DNA of 64,000 nt from the NCBI RefSeq assembly GCF_001039355.2, contig NW_019776080.1, positions 412,488-476,487 of the forward strand, written 5' to 3'. This document shows positions 27,501 to 41,500 of the stretch, piece by piece; within the stretch, counting starts at the first letter, position 1; the number at the start of each line of letters is the position of its first letter. The notes below the pieces were generated by a model. The model worked only from the letters and a program-made list of their open reading frames with translations. It did no database searches and was not told the DNA's origin. The DNA is from Lingula anatina. Its lineage: Eukaryota; Brachiopoda; Lingulata; Lingulida; Lingulidae. A program made the translations under genes and the position numbers.

Positions 27501-30500
27501 AAACGGTATAATCCACTGGTTTATTAACATGTGCATTTCCGTCAGTTTGAACAGCAATCCAGGGCTCGTGAGGTAGTGTCGGGAACAATAAGTCTTTACC
27601 TTTTCAAGGCTATATGTTTCCCAGTGCTCCAACCTCTGCGATAGGGTTCACAGGGCAGCATTGAGCACGACCAATGATAGATAAGCTTGTAAATCAGGTT
27701 TCAGATATTAATTTTAAAAGGAAGCCGATGTTTCAATGCATTGCAGGATTCCTATAGTTTTCCCTGAACAGCGGGAGACGAAGAAGGCAATTTATTATAC
27801 TGACACCCCTTTAATGGGGGAGAAATTGGAAACTCCGTCAAAAAATGAATATAAATAAAATATGAATTAGGTAAGTATGTATTGGGGAGTAGGTATGCAA
27901 GGTTTGGGTATTAAATGACGGGATTTAAGCTTAACGAACAATAGGCCTGGTATATCTGGAGGGTTGCTGGTATCAAAAGAACTTTTTAAAAAAATGCTGG
28001 TTATTGTATGTTGGGAGATAAAATATTAAATGCCTTTCAAAAATCCTGATGAGATCAGAATATATCAGGAAATAATGCCCTATTTCTTATGCTGGTACAT
28101 GAGCGTGAAGAAGCGGGCGATATTGGAGAGTGTGAGGAGAACAATGGAAGCCCCACAGCACCTGAGAATGCATGTGATCCACCTAGAAATCCATAACAAT
28201 ACCCCCAAATTTGAAGGAGAATCTGTTTTATGGACAATGTTGGAGGGCAGAAAAATGTTGGAATTGCTTTGGAGTGACTTTCAGTTTTTAAGTGTGGGCT
28301 TTATTTCCAAGTTTCCTTATTTCTATTGTTCTTTTTGGAATAGTGCCTTTTAACCATTTTTTGTTAAATAAACATAATAAAAATGTTTGTTCTCTATTTC
28401 CCTTTTGAATGACTCCTTGTTTTAACAGACCACAGTGATTTGAATCTCATCTATAGATTAAAAAATGGAAAAAGAGAAAAAAAGATCAGGTAAACGATCT
28501 TGCAGTCTGGAAATTGCATAACAGGGTATAGACACAGTGGAAACAGATTGAAAAAAAGGAACCCCTATTCTTATTTTCATTTGAATTTTGCCAAAGGGCG
28601 CTACCGTGTCAACGAACACACATAATATTGCGTAAAGAAAGGTGAGAATGATCATAGACTGCGTCTGTTTTGATTCACTTCTTGCCAGGAACACAGTCTC
28701 TGAGTGAAAACAGAGGCTGCCGAGGAAAGAGAAACAGATTTGCAAGACTTGACTGATTTTTGGTGGTTGACTTATTGTACTTTTTTGGATAGATGCTCTT
28801 AAGACATCCAAATAAAAAATGATGTTTACAATTGTTATTTGGATTAAGCTTTCACTCCCTTTGTTTTATTCTTTTTCTTGTGAATTATGAGTGTAGTAAT
28901 GCATAAAAGATATTTTCCTCCTCATAAATGCTCTTAATTATATACTTCTTAAACTCCAGAATGCACATATACATGTACCAACTGGATGTTTTTTGTTCTG
29001 ACCAACTTTACGAAAATAAATAATATTACTTTTTTTAGGGAACGGCAAATTTTTCATCCATTAAACAAATTGTACTTCTTTTACTTGAACCAACCATGAA
29101 CCGACTCGATTATATTATTTCAATCTGCAAAAGGTGAAGGAATAGATTATTATTTTTGAGGAGTTCCCAGATGTGTTATGAATGTTGGTGTGGTTATTTG
29201 TCATCTATGCCAGCACCTTTGATGTGGTGAGCCACGTGTATTTGAAAGATAAAACTGGAATCCCGACTTATTTCTACTAATATAGCAGTCCTGTAAGAAG
29301 GGGGGGGGGGGGGGGGGAGTGGAAAAACTGCCCTTTTTTGTACAGAAAACTGCTTCTCTGAGTCTCAGTCAAAATTTAACCTGTAGGTTCAAATCAGATG
29401 ATAAAGAACTCCACTTTTTTAGGGAAAAAAAACAAAATTAATGGCTACTGATCTGTCTTGTAAATTGAAAATTTTGATATTTTATTTTGGTAAGGAAATG
29501 TCTAAGATTCAGCAGAGGAGGATGATTAAGGAATTTCAGTAGAATCAGACTGTCATATTGCTGAGCATTGCACATCATGTAACTGGTGTCTTCCTTATTA
29601 TCCCCTTCATTGTTTTAATGGGTTATTCTTTAGATTGAAACAGTGAAAATAAATATCATGGTGATGGTTGCAGTATTGTGCTATGAAAGTTGAGAACACA
29701 GGAAAAACTTCTTCTCAGTTGAATATCAAAATAAAGTATTCCAAGGACTTCTCAGGCACTGAAAAATAACTTACAAAATTTGAAAAAAGTAATGAAGTGT
29801 TCAAGATCTTATCTTTATGCTTGAAAACATAAAAGCAAACAGATATTTGACATTTCATTTATTGAAACAAATTGAGATGGTTTTTAAGTTAAGTTTCATA
29901 GTGTGAAAAAAGAGTTGTTTTGTTGAATAAATACAAGTTTTTTTAAACATATAAGTAGAATACAGAAAATATAAAAATAATAGTTGGACTCTTAGACTAA
30001 ATGTTTTATGTTAGATTTTCAAGAACTGTAAATAAAAAAGAGTTGATTCAGTGTAGAAACAACTCAATTTTTGCTATAAACTTAATGTAGGAAACTTTAA
30101 TAAAGAACTTTCCATTAATCTGATTTGTTGGTCTTATTGTAATGCATTTGAGAATTAGGTGAAGAAATTATGCAGACGATTAATACTCGTAGAGTTTTAA
30201 AAAGCAATTACATTGATCTTATATGCTAAATGGCCCTCTCTTTTGCAATAACAGCCCCAAAGAAATGAGAATATAATGAACAATTTGGCACATGCCAAAA
30301 ATTTCACATTAATAATATATTCATTTGTGATGGTAAAACCTCAGAATGGCTGTAAGGGTTGCCTTAAGAGGGACATCAAACGTCCATTTTGCTGGATGAC
30401 ATCACATTATTTTCAGCACATGTTGGTAGCTTTGATGGAGACTTGAGGTAAAAGTTAAATGCAAATTAAATCAAATGTTTTTAAAATATTATTTCCATAA

Positions 30501-33500
30501 AACTCCTTTGATGGTTAAGAAAGAGACATCAGTTGGAGAAATTATCACATTTAGGTTTTATTGAAAATGAGCTTAAAATATTAAATGTGTGTTGATATTC
30601 AAATAAGCAGATGAAATGTTACCTGTGTCATTTTGTGCCAGTTGGGGCCAAGAAATATCCTTGTATATGAGAGGATTGAAAGAGTGCTTTCAAAGATCTC
30701 GAAGGCACTCCTTTATAAGTATATGTATATTGTTAAGTGTTACAGGGTTTAGAGATCTCTTTGGCAGCTTTTGCAACTGGTGTGCAGATTGTTGCTTTTT
30801 TTGTATGTAGTCATGTTCAGTTCTTCAAAAAACATTCTGAATTTGAAAGAGAAAAATTGAAACACTGCACTACCTTTGAATGTGTAATTTTCAGGAAGAG
30901 GCTTGAGCTGACATTTTCTTGTAAAGTATTTAATAGAATTTCACTCATCTTTTCAGGTGATGGTGAAATGTCTCCAGTGGTGGAAACTGATGATGCTCAC
31001 GTCTGTGGGATCTGCCGTGCACAATTCTACGACCTGTCAGATTTCCTGACTCACAAAAAGAACTGTAGCTCCAAACGAATCGTCGTTATCGCAGACGGCG
31101 AGGATAAAAATCAAAAAGACTCAGATGAAGCAAATATCATGAAACAGAATGACAACAGCCAGATTTTGGCACCCTCTAGCACCAGCAGTGTAATTTCTGA
31201 AGATGACAAAATGGAGCTGGAGATGAACGCAGCTGCCATGTCAGAAGACCCAGAATCAAAACTAAACCAAAATCAAAATGACAACGATGACTTGTTGGAT
31301 GAGGAATTTGATCAAGACGCAGAAGATGAATTTTCAAAGATGGACGACAGCATGGAAGAAGATGATGTGGATGAGTTATCAAATATGGGAATCAAAATGT
31401 CTGACCTGGACGAACAAGATGTCATCTCCAGCAGATTTCTACCTCAGTACGGATGGCCTCCCATCACACAACCCTCCCTGACCTCGTTGTTGCCTAGCAA
31501 CAATGTGAAGCTGGAACCCCTCGAAGGAACCAAAGCTGCAGTTTCACAGTTTGTTGAGAACAATGCTAATCCCTCAGATCTTCTGTTTCTCCATGCTACC
31601 TTGAGTTCTCTGCAACAACAGCAATTGATACAGTTGACTCTGATCCAACAATTACAACATCAGATCATGACGGGAATACCTGCCAAGTCAGATGGGCAGA
31701 CGTCGCCCTCACAGTCTGCCATGGCTGCCCTGACAGCTAGTGCCCTCAACCCAAATATTAGTCCTAGCTACGCCCTGCCACCCACCTCTGTGGCAACACC
31801 CAGTGGTGCCTCGTTGCCGCAAGGTGCCTCATCGGTACCACTGATTAATGGCACCACCATAGTGACCACCCAAGAGAAGGAGTCATCTTCGAGCTCGTCG
31901 GCCATGAGCAACATAATATCTTCACTGTCTAACCCATTCCTTGCCAAGAACGAACCCCAGACTGTGTCTACGACAGTGTCGCCAATTACTTCACCGTTTA
32001 TTAGAGAGCTTACAAACTTGCGAAAAGGTATGGCTTTATTTTGCTTTGAATTATATTTCGATAATTAAAAGATCACTATCTGTTTATTTGTATTAGTGCC
32101 TGGCTGTTGTTACTCTGATATTTTCTGTGCATCTTGTTTCTAAATATGTGTTCTTTTTCATGTCACCACTCGCTCTTTCTCTCTCTCATCTTTACCTTGT
32201 TTTTTTTTTTGCTTAATGGCTGATTACAGCTTCAGTTGAATGACCAAATTAGTGAATCCCCTTTGAGTGTTTAAATAGCATTACAAATTGTCTGATGGTG
32301 TATTCTCGTATTGTTGGGGGAAAAAAGCATTTAGATAAAACAGAGACCAATTGGGATATGTCCAAGGTTCTGTCACAGTTTGATCTTTTTCTTTGTTTTA
32401 TATCCCGGCCTAGCTACAAAAATAAGTGGATTTGGGCCACTTCTGTAACTACTGGTCAGTTTCTTTGTTTGTCAAGGTTCAAAAGTTTAATCTTTATCTA
32501 ACCACAGGGAAAAAAAGAAAAGAAAAAAGAATAAGAGGTAAAGAAAGCAAAAGGCAATAAAAGCATGAAAAAAAGAACGATTAGGCCATTTGTAATGTCT
32601 GGCAGCTAAAAGAAGTTATATCTTCTTTCTCTGGACTCTAATTTTGTCTTGGCATACATGTCAAATTAAGAACTTCAATAACAGACTAGCCGAGAAAAAA
32701 AATCCCGAAAAAATAGCACAGTTCATAGGAGATTCTGGTAAAAGATATAACCAGAGATTAGAAAAAAATTAAATGCAGTTCAGCAGTAATTGGTACAAGG
32801 TTTGTTATTGGGCGTATTTCAGTGGCAGTGTATTTAAATTATCCAATGATTTGCTCTGATTTAACATCCTTTTTTCGCAGACTAAAACTCTATGAGGGTT
32901 CTTGTGCCCCTGAAATGCCTGTATATCAAAATTAAAGTTTTGTTTATCTAATAAATCCTAGGTGACTTTTAGGTGGTTCGGTAGAGCCTGAAGGCTGATA
33001 AGAATTACCGCAGATTTTTTTTGTGAAGTCAATTCAAGTAGTACAAATGTATATATCCAGTGATGCTCTTATGGTTTCTGTAATGCCAATTTTTCCACCA
33101 TGGTGACTTTTGGCAAGAATAGCAAGTAACTTGATTTGGAAAATTTGGAGAAATATTTTCACCCATTCAAGAATAACTGGTTTAAATCTTGATATTTTAT
33201 CTGGAGGCCAAGCTTCAGCAGATGTTATTGAGGATCGTTTTTCAGTCGGTTTCATTGGTTCTTAATGCTAACAGTCGGGCTGATTTTTTGTGGTGGTTTT
33301 GAGTGTTCACACTGGCATAACTCATAAAGTAACGTAATAGGGGCTCACTGCCGAGGCCCTCTTTGATCCGTTCAAAGTGGGCAACTTTATTAAGAACTAA
33401 AGTCTGTCCTGATGGCAAAATGTAGAAAATAATCCCAATATAAAGATCGCAACCTCGGTGTAATATCATTGACAAGCTTTTTGTCCCATTTCTCTTTGAT

Positions 33501-35494
33501 GTCCTCCAAGCATAGAAGAAACTCTACCTCTGTTTGTGGCAGATTCTGATAGATTTGACAAGATGAGAAGTTTAAGGGACCCCGGATCTTTTCTTTGGTG
33601 AAGATATTTATCGATTGAGAGAGCATACCGATTATGGCCGTAGATATCATAATTGTATATTCTATTCCATGATTGTGTATTCTATATAGACTGACACACA
33701 GTCAAGAGGGCCCATGTTTACACTTGATGGTGTTGGAAAGATTTATTGACTTGCCCATGCTGGGGCTTCTTACACTTGCCAGGGGCCAGTAACATGGATA
33801 ATTAGGAGGATGACATACAAACCCATGTTGAGAGGCTCCTGTGGTTGAACTGAGGCCCTGGGTGGTGTATGGCTATGAAATTTATCTAATGCATTCTGTT
33901 TCTAGTTGGTAGGTTGCAAAGAGATGGGATGCCCTGTTGGGTCTCGCTGCTCAAACTGCAGTAGGCCAATCACAGGCCCTGACCTGCCACCGCAGAAATT
34001 CAGCAGTTTCATGCTCAACTGATGTGTTCCTCGTCAAATTTAATAAGAACTTACTGCTGAGAACAGAGCCGAGAGATAAAAAAATTACATTGTCTGCCGT
34101 CTTTGTCTGTGTTTATATAATTGTGGGTACTGCACAGTATACTTATGTTGATTTTTTCCTTTTATTTTGGAAACCTGATTTTAATGACTCAAAGGGAGAA
34201 AAGCTCTCTGTTTTAAAATGATATGAGGTTGCTATGTTATTTGGCATGACCTGTTTTCTTCAAAAAACCGTAAGAGGATTAATGAAAGATTTCAAAGTAA
34301 GGAAAAAAATGAACTCAGTTTACAACTGTGAAATTTAAGCATGAAAGAAATCTTGTGTGCAGAAGTTATAAATTGCTTTGTTTGGTGTGCTGTTACAAAG
34401 GCCTGGGTGTTCTGAGTCATTTTATGATATATATATTTCATAAACCTGAGATGAGGGGAGGTATGTGTAGAAGACATAAACATCACATTTTATTACTGTC
34501 ATGTGAATTTATTTCCCATGTGCGATTTATCATTAAACAAATATCCCTGGCTGGTGGGAGGCTGTCGAAAATCTAATTGTTATTAAGCATCTACAAGTAT
34601 TAGTGCAGAAGGGCTCTCAATTGTTTTAAAATGTTGATTACTGACATTTGTCTAGGTTTCAACAGGGCATAGAATACCTTTCAACAAACACGGTTCAAAA
34701 TGAGCTCAAATTACCCATAGGACCTGTGCTGCCACCTTTAGTGAACATATCTTATTATAAAAAATCATATGGGAGAAGGAAAAGCTCTACTAAAAATGAC
34801 CAGACCCCGAATATTTTTTTCTCTAAAGGAACTGTATTATTAATTGCTTTTTAAACTGAAAACGACAGTCTGACATATTGTGCCAGACTCTTATAGATCA
34901 GCACAGCCCCCTTTTACATATAAGCTGTACTTAGTCTTTAACTTAGTTTGGGCAAAACACTTTGGTTCTGTAGTATATACTTTTTTTCTGTTGAAGCAGT
35001 CTCAGAAATATTCATAATTCTTTGCCGAATTGGCATGGATGGGAATGGCTGATCTATTTGACCCATAACTCAGTGGCTACAAATTAGTGCCAAGTGCTTC
35101 CTTCCTGAGTAATGTGAATGTTTTATGGCTGACCTGGAGTTTTATGGATCCATCTTCAATCTCTGCCCAGAGAAATAAGTGAAATAAAGGAAATTATATC
35201 TGCAGAGAAATGAACTTTATGGTATTTCGTTGAACTGTGGAAGGAGGTGGAATGGCAAGGTGTTTTCCGGCTCAGTTGGAATGTCTGCTTACTTGCTTGT
35301 TTTTACTGCTGAAGAATGAAAACAAAAATCAGATTTTTATTGCTTCTTTGCTTAATTGCCTTTCTATCTATTAACTGTATTTTCCTCTTGAAGCTCATAT
35401 ATTGCCACATACACGCATTGTGATGTACTGATTTTGTGTGTTGTATTTTTTTTTTGTATCTCTCTCTCTTTCTCAGATGGGCATACTCACACTG

Positions 35495-35540
<46 letters not shown>

Positions 35541-38500
35541 ACACACACACACACGCTTTTTTCAAACTTTTTCATGATTTTAGGAATTTTACTGCCATGA
35601 AAAGTAAATGAAGAAATATGAAAAACATAAATGGTGGGAACAAAGAAAAATTAATTTTTTTCTTCACTGACATCTCGCTCACATGCTCGGGCCATATTCA
35701 GAAAAGCTGAGAAAACAAGTCCATAGTTTACATTGATGGTCTAACCTATGTTCATTCCTCTAGCTTTAATAATTCTTGTATATATTGCTTGTGTTGTTTA
35801 TGGATTGTCTGAGGAGTCCAACACAGCCAATCTACAGTGTTGGGCACATTCACACCGTGCCCAGAAAGTTCTCAACTGAATGTGTCCAACTTACATAGTG
35901 AAAGGTAATTTTTAGAGAAGTCCAGGTCCAATCAGTGTTAAGTCCAAGGCATACTTTTTATCTGTTGTGTAAGGAATAGAATGCAACCTATAAACAGAGT
36001 TCATTGGAGTTAAGATTGTTTGAACAAGGTCATTCTGATGCAAGTGGATTCATATTTGAACCGTCTAAATCTAGTGTGAACTGGATTGTATGTTTTTTTC
36101 CTCAGCCTGGACATGTATACACCAATAAACAAACAACATTCCTGCAGAGATAAAGCTGCATTAGAATACCAATGGCTGAAAAATGGCTTTTCAAGGTATA
36201 AATCCATACTGAAGCACAAAAGTTCATAACTAATCCCAGAAAAATCCTGGTGATTTGATTATATTTAAATAAGGTGGCTCACATTGAGTTGAACTAGTTG
36301 ATTGAAGTCATATATTAGCTTTGTCTTGAGGAGTCTGTGTGTTCTTTAGATTTTATGGATGTTTACCTTTTCATTGAAAGATTTGCATTATTTAGAAAAC
36401 ATTTTTGAACAATGATCAGGAATATATGTAAATCAAATTCGGGAATGTACATGGTAACATTCAATGACCAACCAACCAACCAGCATTGTGGTTTCACCCT
36501 GGCACTTTTCATTGTATAATGACCTAGGTGGACTGGTCACCTTTTAAGTGCCATACATCAATCGGTCGCCAAATTTTTTGCTTCGTAAGTTCCAGAATTT
36601 TATTCTATTTCTGCTTGATGACTGAAAGAAAAAATAATAAAAATAATAAATAAGAATAAAAAAAATTGATTTTTGGAAAAATGTCAGAAAATACAGAAAA
36701 ATGTCAGAAAATACAATGTTGCTTTAATAATGCTTTAGAGAATTTTGTATTTGGCAATTTTTTTTATTAAAATGATTTTGTCTTGTTACTTTTGTGATAT
36801 ATTTCACAGTTAGTCTCTAAGTCATCAGTTTTTTTCCTTTTTGCCTATGGGCCCAGTGTTGATAAATGGATTAAAATCCTCAAAAGAGTGTATATTGACA
36901 TTTGGAACTTTTGAAACCTATGAAAGCAGATATCAAATGTAAAATATTTTATTCTTTTGGAAATGCATTCTGGAGATAAACTAACTTTGGCTCCTCTCAT
37001 ACTTGACATGGAAACCACCCAGATTATTCATTTTCAGGAAAACTTCCTCGTGGATTAAAAAGAAGTTGAAAACACTCGAAACCATTTGCATGTTTAATGC
37101 AACTTAAGAAGTATTAAAAAATCATCTATTCAGTCAACTTCTAACAAGCCATAGGAGGTTTAGCTTGTCAAAAATGACATTTTGTACATAGAGCAACTGT
37201 CTTATGTTACAGTGGTTAAATATCTTTAATTTCACCGTTCTTGATTCCAAATAATATGTTTACTCTAGTGCCCACCCTTATATGTATGTTGACTGTTTAA
37301 AGTCTTATCTTTTTTAAAACTCTGAATTTTGGTGACAACCCCGAGATAACCGGCAAGAACTGTCAATTTATGCCAACTTGGACAAATACCAGATTAATAG
37401 TTGTTTTATCTTGACATCATCTGTTGCTGCATATTCTCAAAGGTATTATTATTGCACTAATTGCATCACGCAACTCACAAGTCGCAAAGGTTGCTGTGAA
37501 AGGCATAGAAACTAATTATTGGTGTAAAATAGTCTGTTAAAATTGATTTTAAAAAGGCTTTTGTTTGTTTTGTTTTACTCAAATGGCCAATGTTAGCCTC
37601 ACCCCCTTCATTGATTCAAAACACTGTTTGAAAGTAGGTTTTTAAATTCTGATAATTTTTTTTATCTTACCTCTCGTCATTGTGAAACACAAACATGTTT
37701 TAAATGGGTTTTAAATGATTTTGTGTAACTGTTTTGAAATTTTAGCAGCAATAGAAACATACACAATTGTTTCAATAGAATCTGTACCTAACTCTTGTAA
37801 GTACATTGTTTAATTTGTCAGTATATGTTTACTTAAGCTTGAAAAGAAAGAAGATTTATTTTTTATTGTATTTCTAAGTGAGAATATGTATTGGTAAGTG
37901 AGAACATGAATCTGCTTTTGGTTGTTAAAAAAGGAAAGCTGCAATTTATTGAAATTAACTGAAATAAAGGGGGGACAAGACATATTTTACATTCTCTGTT
38001 TCTCATGTAAGCAGCAAACCTTGCTTGCAAACACTACAGACTAAATGAAAGAATAAAGGGAAGAAGATAAATCTATGAAGTCATATTTTTGCAATATTTC
38101 TGAATTTTTAGTAAACAAATGATCCTGGGACCTTGTTTTGAGACATGAGAAAATATTGGGAAACGATAGGGACTGTTACAGTTTAGTGATTTATCACTTG
38201 CCATAACACAAACAGCTTCACATACTTTGTTAGTGAAAAATGACCATTCATACTTGTATTTCTGCAATATGTCAATATTTAAAAAGAATGCTGGAGAAAT
38301 AAAAAATCATCTTATTATTTATGAACAACAGAAACTTTGCTGGTGTACATCTTGGCTGGTGACCAATAGTGATTATTATTGTGCACCCAATGTTGAAAAA
38401 GCCAATAAATGATTCTTGGATTGCAGCATATTAGCAATATTTCTTAATTTGCTAGCTATAAAGCTTGTTATGTCTCGTAGACAGTGGCAGAAATAAAAAT

Positions 38501-41500
38501 CAATTAATCTTGACCAGGCCATTAGGCACTGCTCAGATCACAGTCCACTCAGAACAACTGAAATCACTCTGCAGACATAAAAAAGTCAGATTTTACATAA
38601 TAGATATAGACAAAATCCATTTTATGGTGTAGGTCATTCATGCCCATGCCCTACAGATGAATTTTTAAAAACCACTCATGGGCGTCCATGTTCCAAGACC
38701 TCATTTGGTATATTTTGGCCCAGTTTAGACGCCTGTGGATGATTTTTTTTGTATTTTTAGGCCCTAGGGCCCCTCAGGTCTCGGCTGACATGGCCCTATT
38801 GCCCTCTCTGATATTCAGGACTGTGCTGAGAATGGGTTTGGGGAAGCAATGGCAGAAGTAGATGAAATTGCACAACATTTATCAAACCTGCTCATACATC
38901 TTTAGTTTTATAGCAATTTAGAGACCCTTCCTTTGGAGAAGTCCCAGAAATATTTCCCGGATAAATCCATCTTCCTGGTTTTTATTCACATTTCATTTTC
39001 CAAGTAACCGTGAACTGTCCGCCTACAAGGTTTGCACTCGGATTAATTCGCTCATGCATCTGGGATATGATGGTGGATATAAAACTGATATGGGCTGGTG
39101 TGTTAGCATTCTGATACATGTTGGGGAATTCGAGTCATGTTCAAATATCCTATGAGATGTAGTCGATATTAACATGTTCAGATGAACAATTTGTTCCTAA
39201 TAAACCGTGCACTTCTAGGATTGTGACAAGAATTGCTGACCAGTATGACATGAAATATAATCATATGATCAATTTTGGCAAGGAGTCTTTGTTCTTTTAT
39301 TATAAGTGTGAAAGAACTTAGCCAATTTACAATTTATGTTTTGCATTATTAATTTGTTTTGTTTGTCTTTGTGTGTCTGTCTTTGCTTTAAATATAGCCA
39401 AATTTCTCAAAGAATATGATATAAATTAACACTAAACTAAATGACAAGGATATTCCATTTTCATAATATCTGTTATTTTGATTATCATTATGATTCAAGT
39501 AATTCCATGTGCCTGTCTTTGCAGGTAAACCACCAAATGTCACCGTGGGCATGGAAAGGTCTCACTACGCAAGCGACGACCCATTTTTCAAACACAAGTG
39601 TCGTTTTTGTCACAAAGTTTTCGGCAGTGACAGCGCTCTGCAGATACACGTGCGCTCACACACAGGTACTGTCTTACATCTAGGAGACTTTAGGGAAGCT
39701 TGGGGTGGGGGGGGGGGGAGGACAGACTACTTTTTGAATCTTGTTCTTTTTTTTTTTTTAGATTTGCTTAAAAAGATGTCAAAATTTATCTCAAATTTTT
39801 ATTTCTGTGTAATTTGCCATAATTTTTAATTGAGAATTTCTCAATAGAAATGAAATCTCAAGATTAATAAAAAACATACATCTGCTTGAATCTGCTGAGT
39901 GTCATTTGTCTTGAAGATGTGGTAGAGGAGGGGGTGGGGGTGGAGGTGGGGGCTGGGGTGATGGGGAGGTGGGGAATAGGACAGGCCTACCATTTATATC
40001 ATTCTGAGAGGGACTGAAACTAGGAGCCACAAATGTGTGTAACAATGGGTGTGAGTTGTGATTACAGCTTTAAGTTTTTCTGTAATGGTGGATCTTGGAG
40101 ACAGAGATGGTAGGTGTACCCTTGTCTCCCTGATGCAGTTTTGTAAGCGGTGGTGGGTGTGGCATCTTATCTTTGGTACATATTTCAGGTCTTTGGGCAA
40201 AATTTATCTGCAAACAGAATGAATAAGAGGAATTCCAGACTCAAAAAATTAATCAGTTGTGATAGGTTTAGTCTTGAAGACAATCCCCATGTTTTGCTTG
40301 TATTCATTTCTTTGTCATTGGTTAACGAAGAAAACATACCAGGATTTTTATCATGCGACAAAATTCTTCCAAATGCAGAAATGACTCAAATTATTTCTTC
40401 TCCAGTTACCCAGATGCTACTTCAGCTTATTTTGTTTTTTTTTTTTTTTAGAAATAAAAAAAAAGTTGACAAAATGACAAAAAATAAGATGCACTTGGGA
40501 TATCAAGTTCTGGGGTGGCTCATAAAATGTGGAATTCATTTCAAAAGAACGTCTGTTAAAGTTCAGTGATTGTCTACAGTTTAAACAAATTGAAATTCTA
40601 TGTGGATTTTGAAGAGATAGTTCCGCCCTTTGACTTTGGTCTGCTGGGCCATTCATTTAGGCATGCCTCAAATCTTTTTGTCATTAGAATTTTGATTTTG
40701 ATGGTAACACCCAATATCCATCTTAAGGGCAGTTATGTACCTGGCACTTGACTTACGTACATTTGTAACATGAAATGCCGAGAATAAAAGAACAGCACAT
40801 TTGAAAGACATAAGATTATATTGGAAGTAAATACGATTTTAATAGAGAACATAGAATAATCTGGTCTTGCTTAACATGCATATTCTGCATACATTCAACT
40901 TGATAGCTCATGATAGGCATGGGACGGATGGAGAAATGATGATTTAAAATGGTTAATTATCATGAACTAAATGTAAGGACAAATATCAGATGGTACTAGT
41001 ATTGGACTACGTGCCTGTTTCTATAAAAGTATGCCTTTTTAATATGCTAAAAACATGTTGCACTTTACTAGAAACTTGTAGGTCACATTTAAGCGAAAAC
41101 ATAACAAATTTCTGGCATTACAGTCTTCAATTCTAGAATGTTGAATATCTATTTAAGTAACCATTATCAGATTTAAATAAGTCTTATCTAAGCCCAGAAT
41201 GTGAGCTGACAAATATGTCTTCCATCTAAGAAACATCAGGGATTTTAAAGGTGAAAAACCTTAACAATGTGACACAAAGTGCCTTTTATTTCAAGTCAAC
41301 AAAATGCTTCTTTAAGTGAAATGATGTGATGACAGATGTTTTTAGATATAATATTAATTGTTCAAGAAATAAGGATAATTTCATATAGTAATATGCAGTA
41401 GTATATATATATATGTGAAAAAAATTCTTTGTAATAAAAAATAGTGTTGCTGGAGCAGGTGGTTTCTTATAATTCTTAGACACTTTGGATTAACTGAACA

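Larger units (their letters stand above)
6558..30956 (+). other. SALL intron 1 (24.4 kb)
   Basis: Starts gtgagt and ends tttcag. No exon-like sequence was recognised within it. It is strongly CpG-depleted after about 7.5 kb. Contents: GT/AT and AT microsatellites (10534-10590, 18540-18586), several poly-G and poly-C runs (9580, 11867, 13700-13766, 14083, 15321, 16341, 22052, 29300), a 603-base assembly gap, a strong CTCF-type motif at 17856-17874 on the minus strand, and small CpG-rich patches near 25725-25790 and 27490-27670 that may be younger insertions. Long first introns of developmental regulators often carry enhancers; nothing here proves one. Confidence 0.85.

Noticed and set aside
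28030-28353. 107-codon open frame in SALL intron 1
   Set aside because: No recognisable family, no splice or promoter context, and AT-rich sequence alone can produce it.
28595-28608. Partial CTCF-like match (ccaaagggcgct) in SALL intron 1
   Set aside because: Too many mismatches in the central AGRKGGC core.
30737-30956. Upstream in-frame extension of SALL exon 2 to an ATG at 30737
   Set aside because: It lies before a good acceptor, has no spalt similarity, and exon 1 supplies the conserved MSRRKQ start in matching phase.
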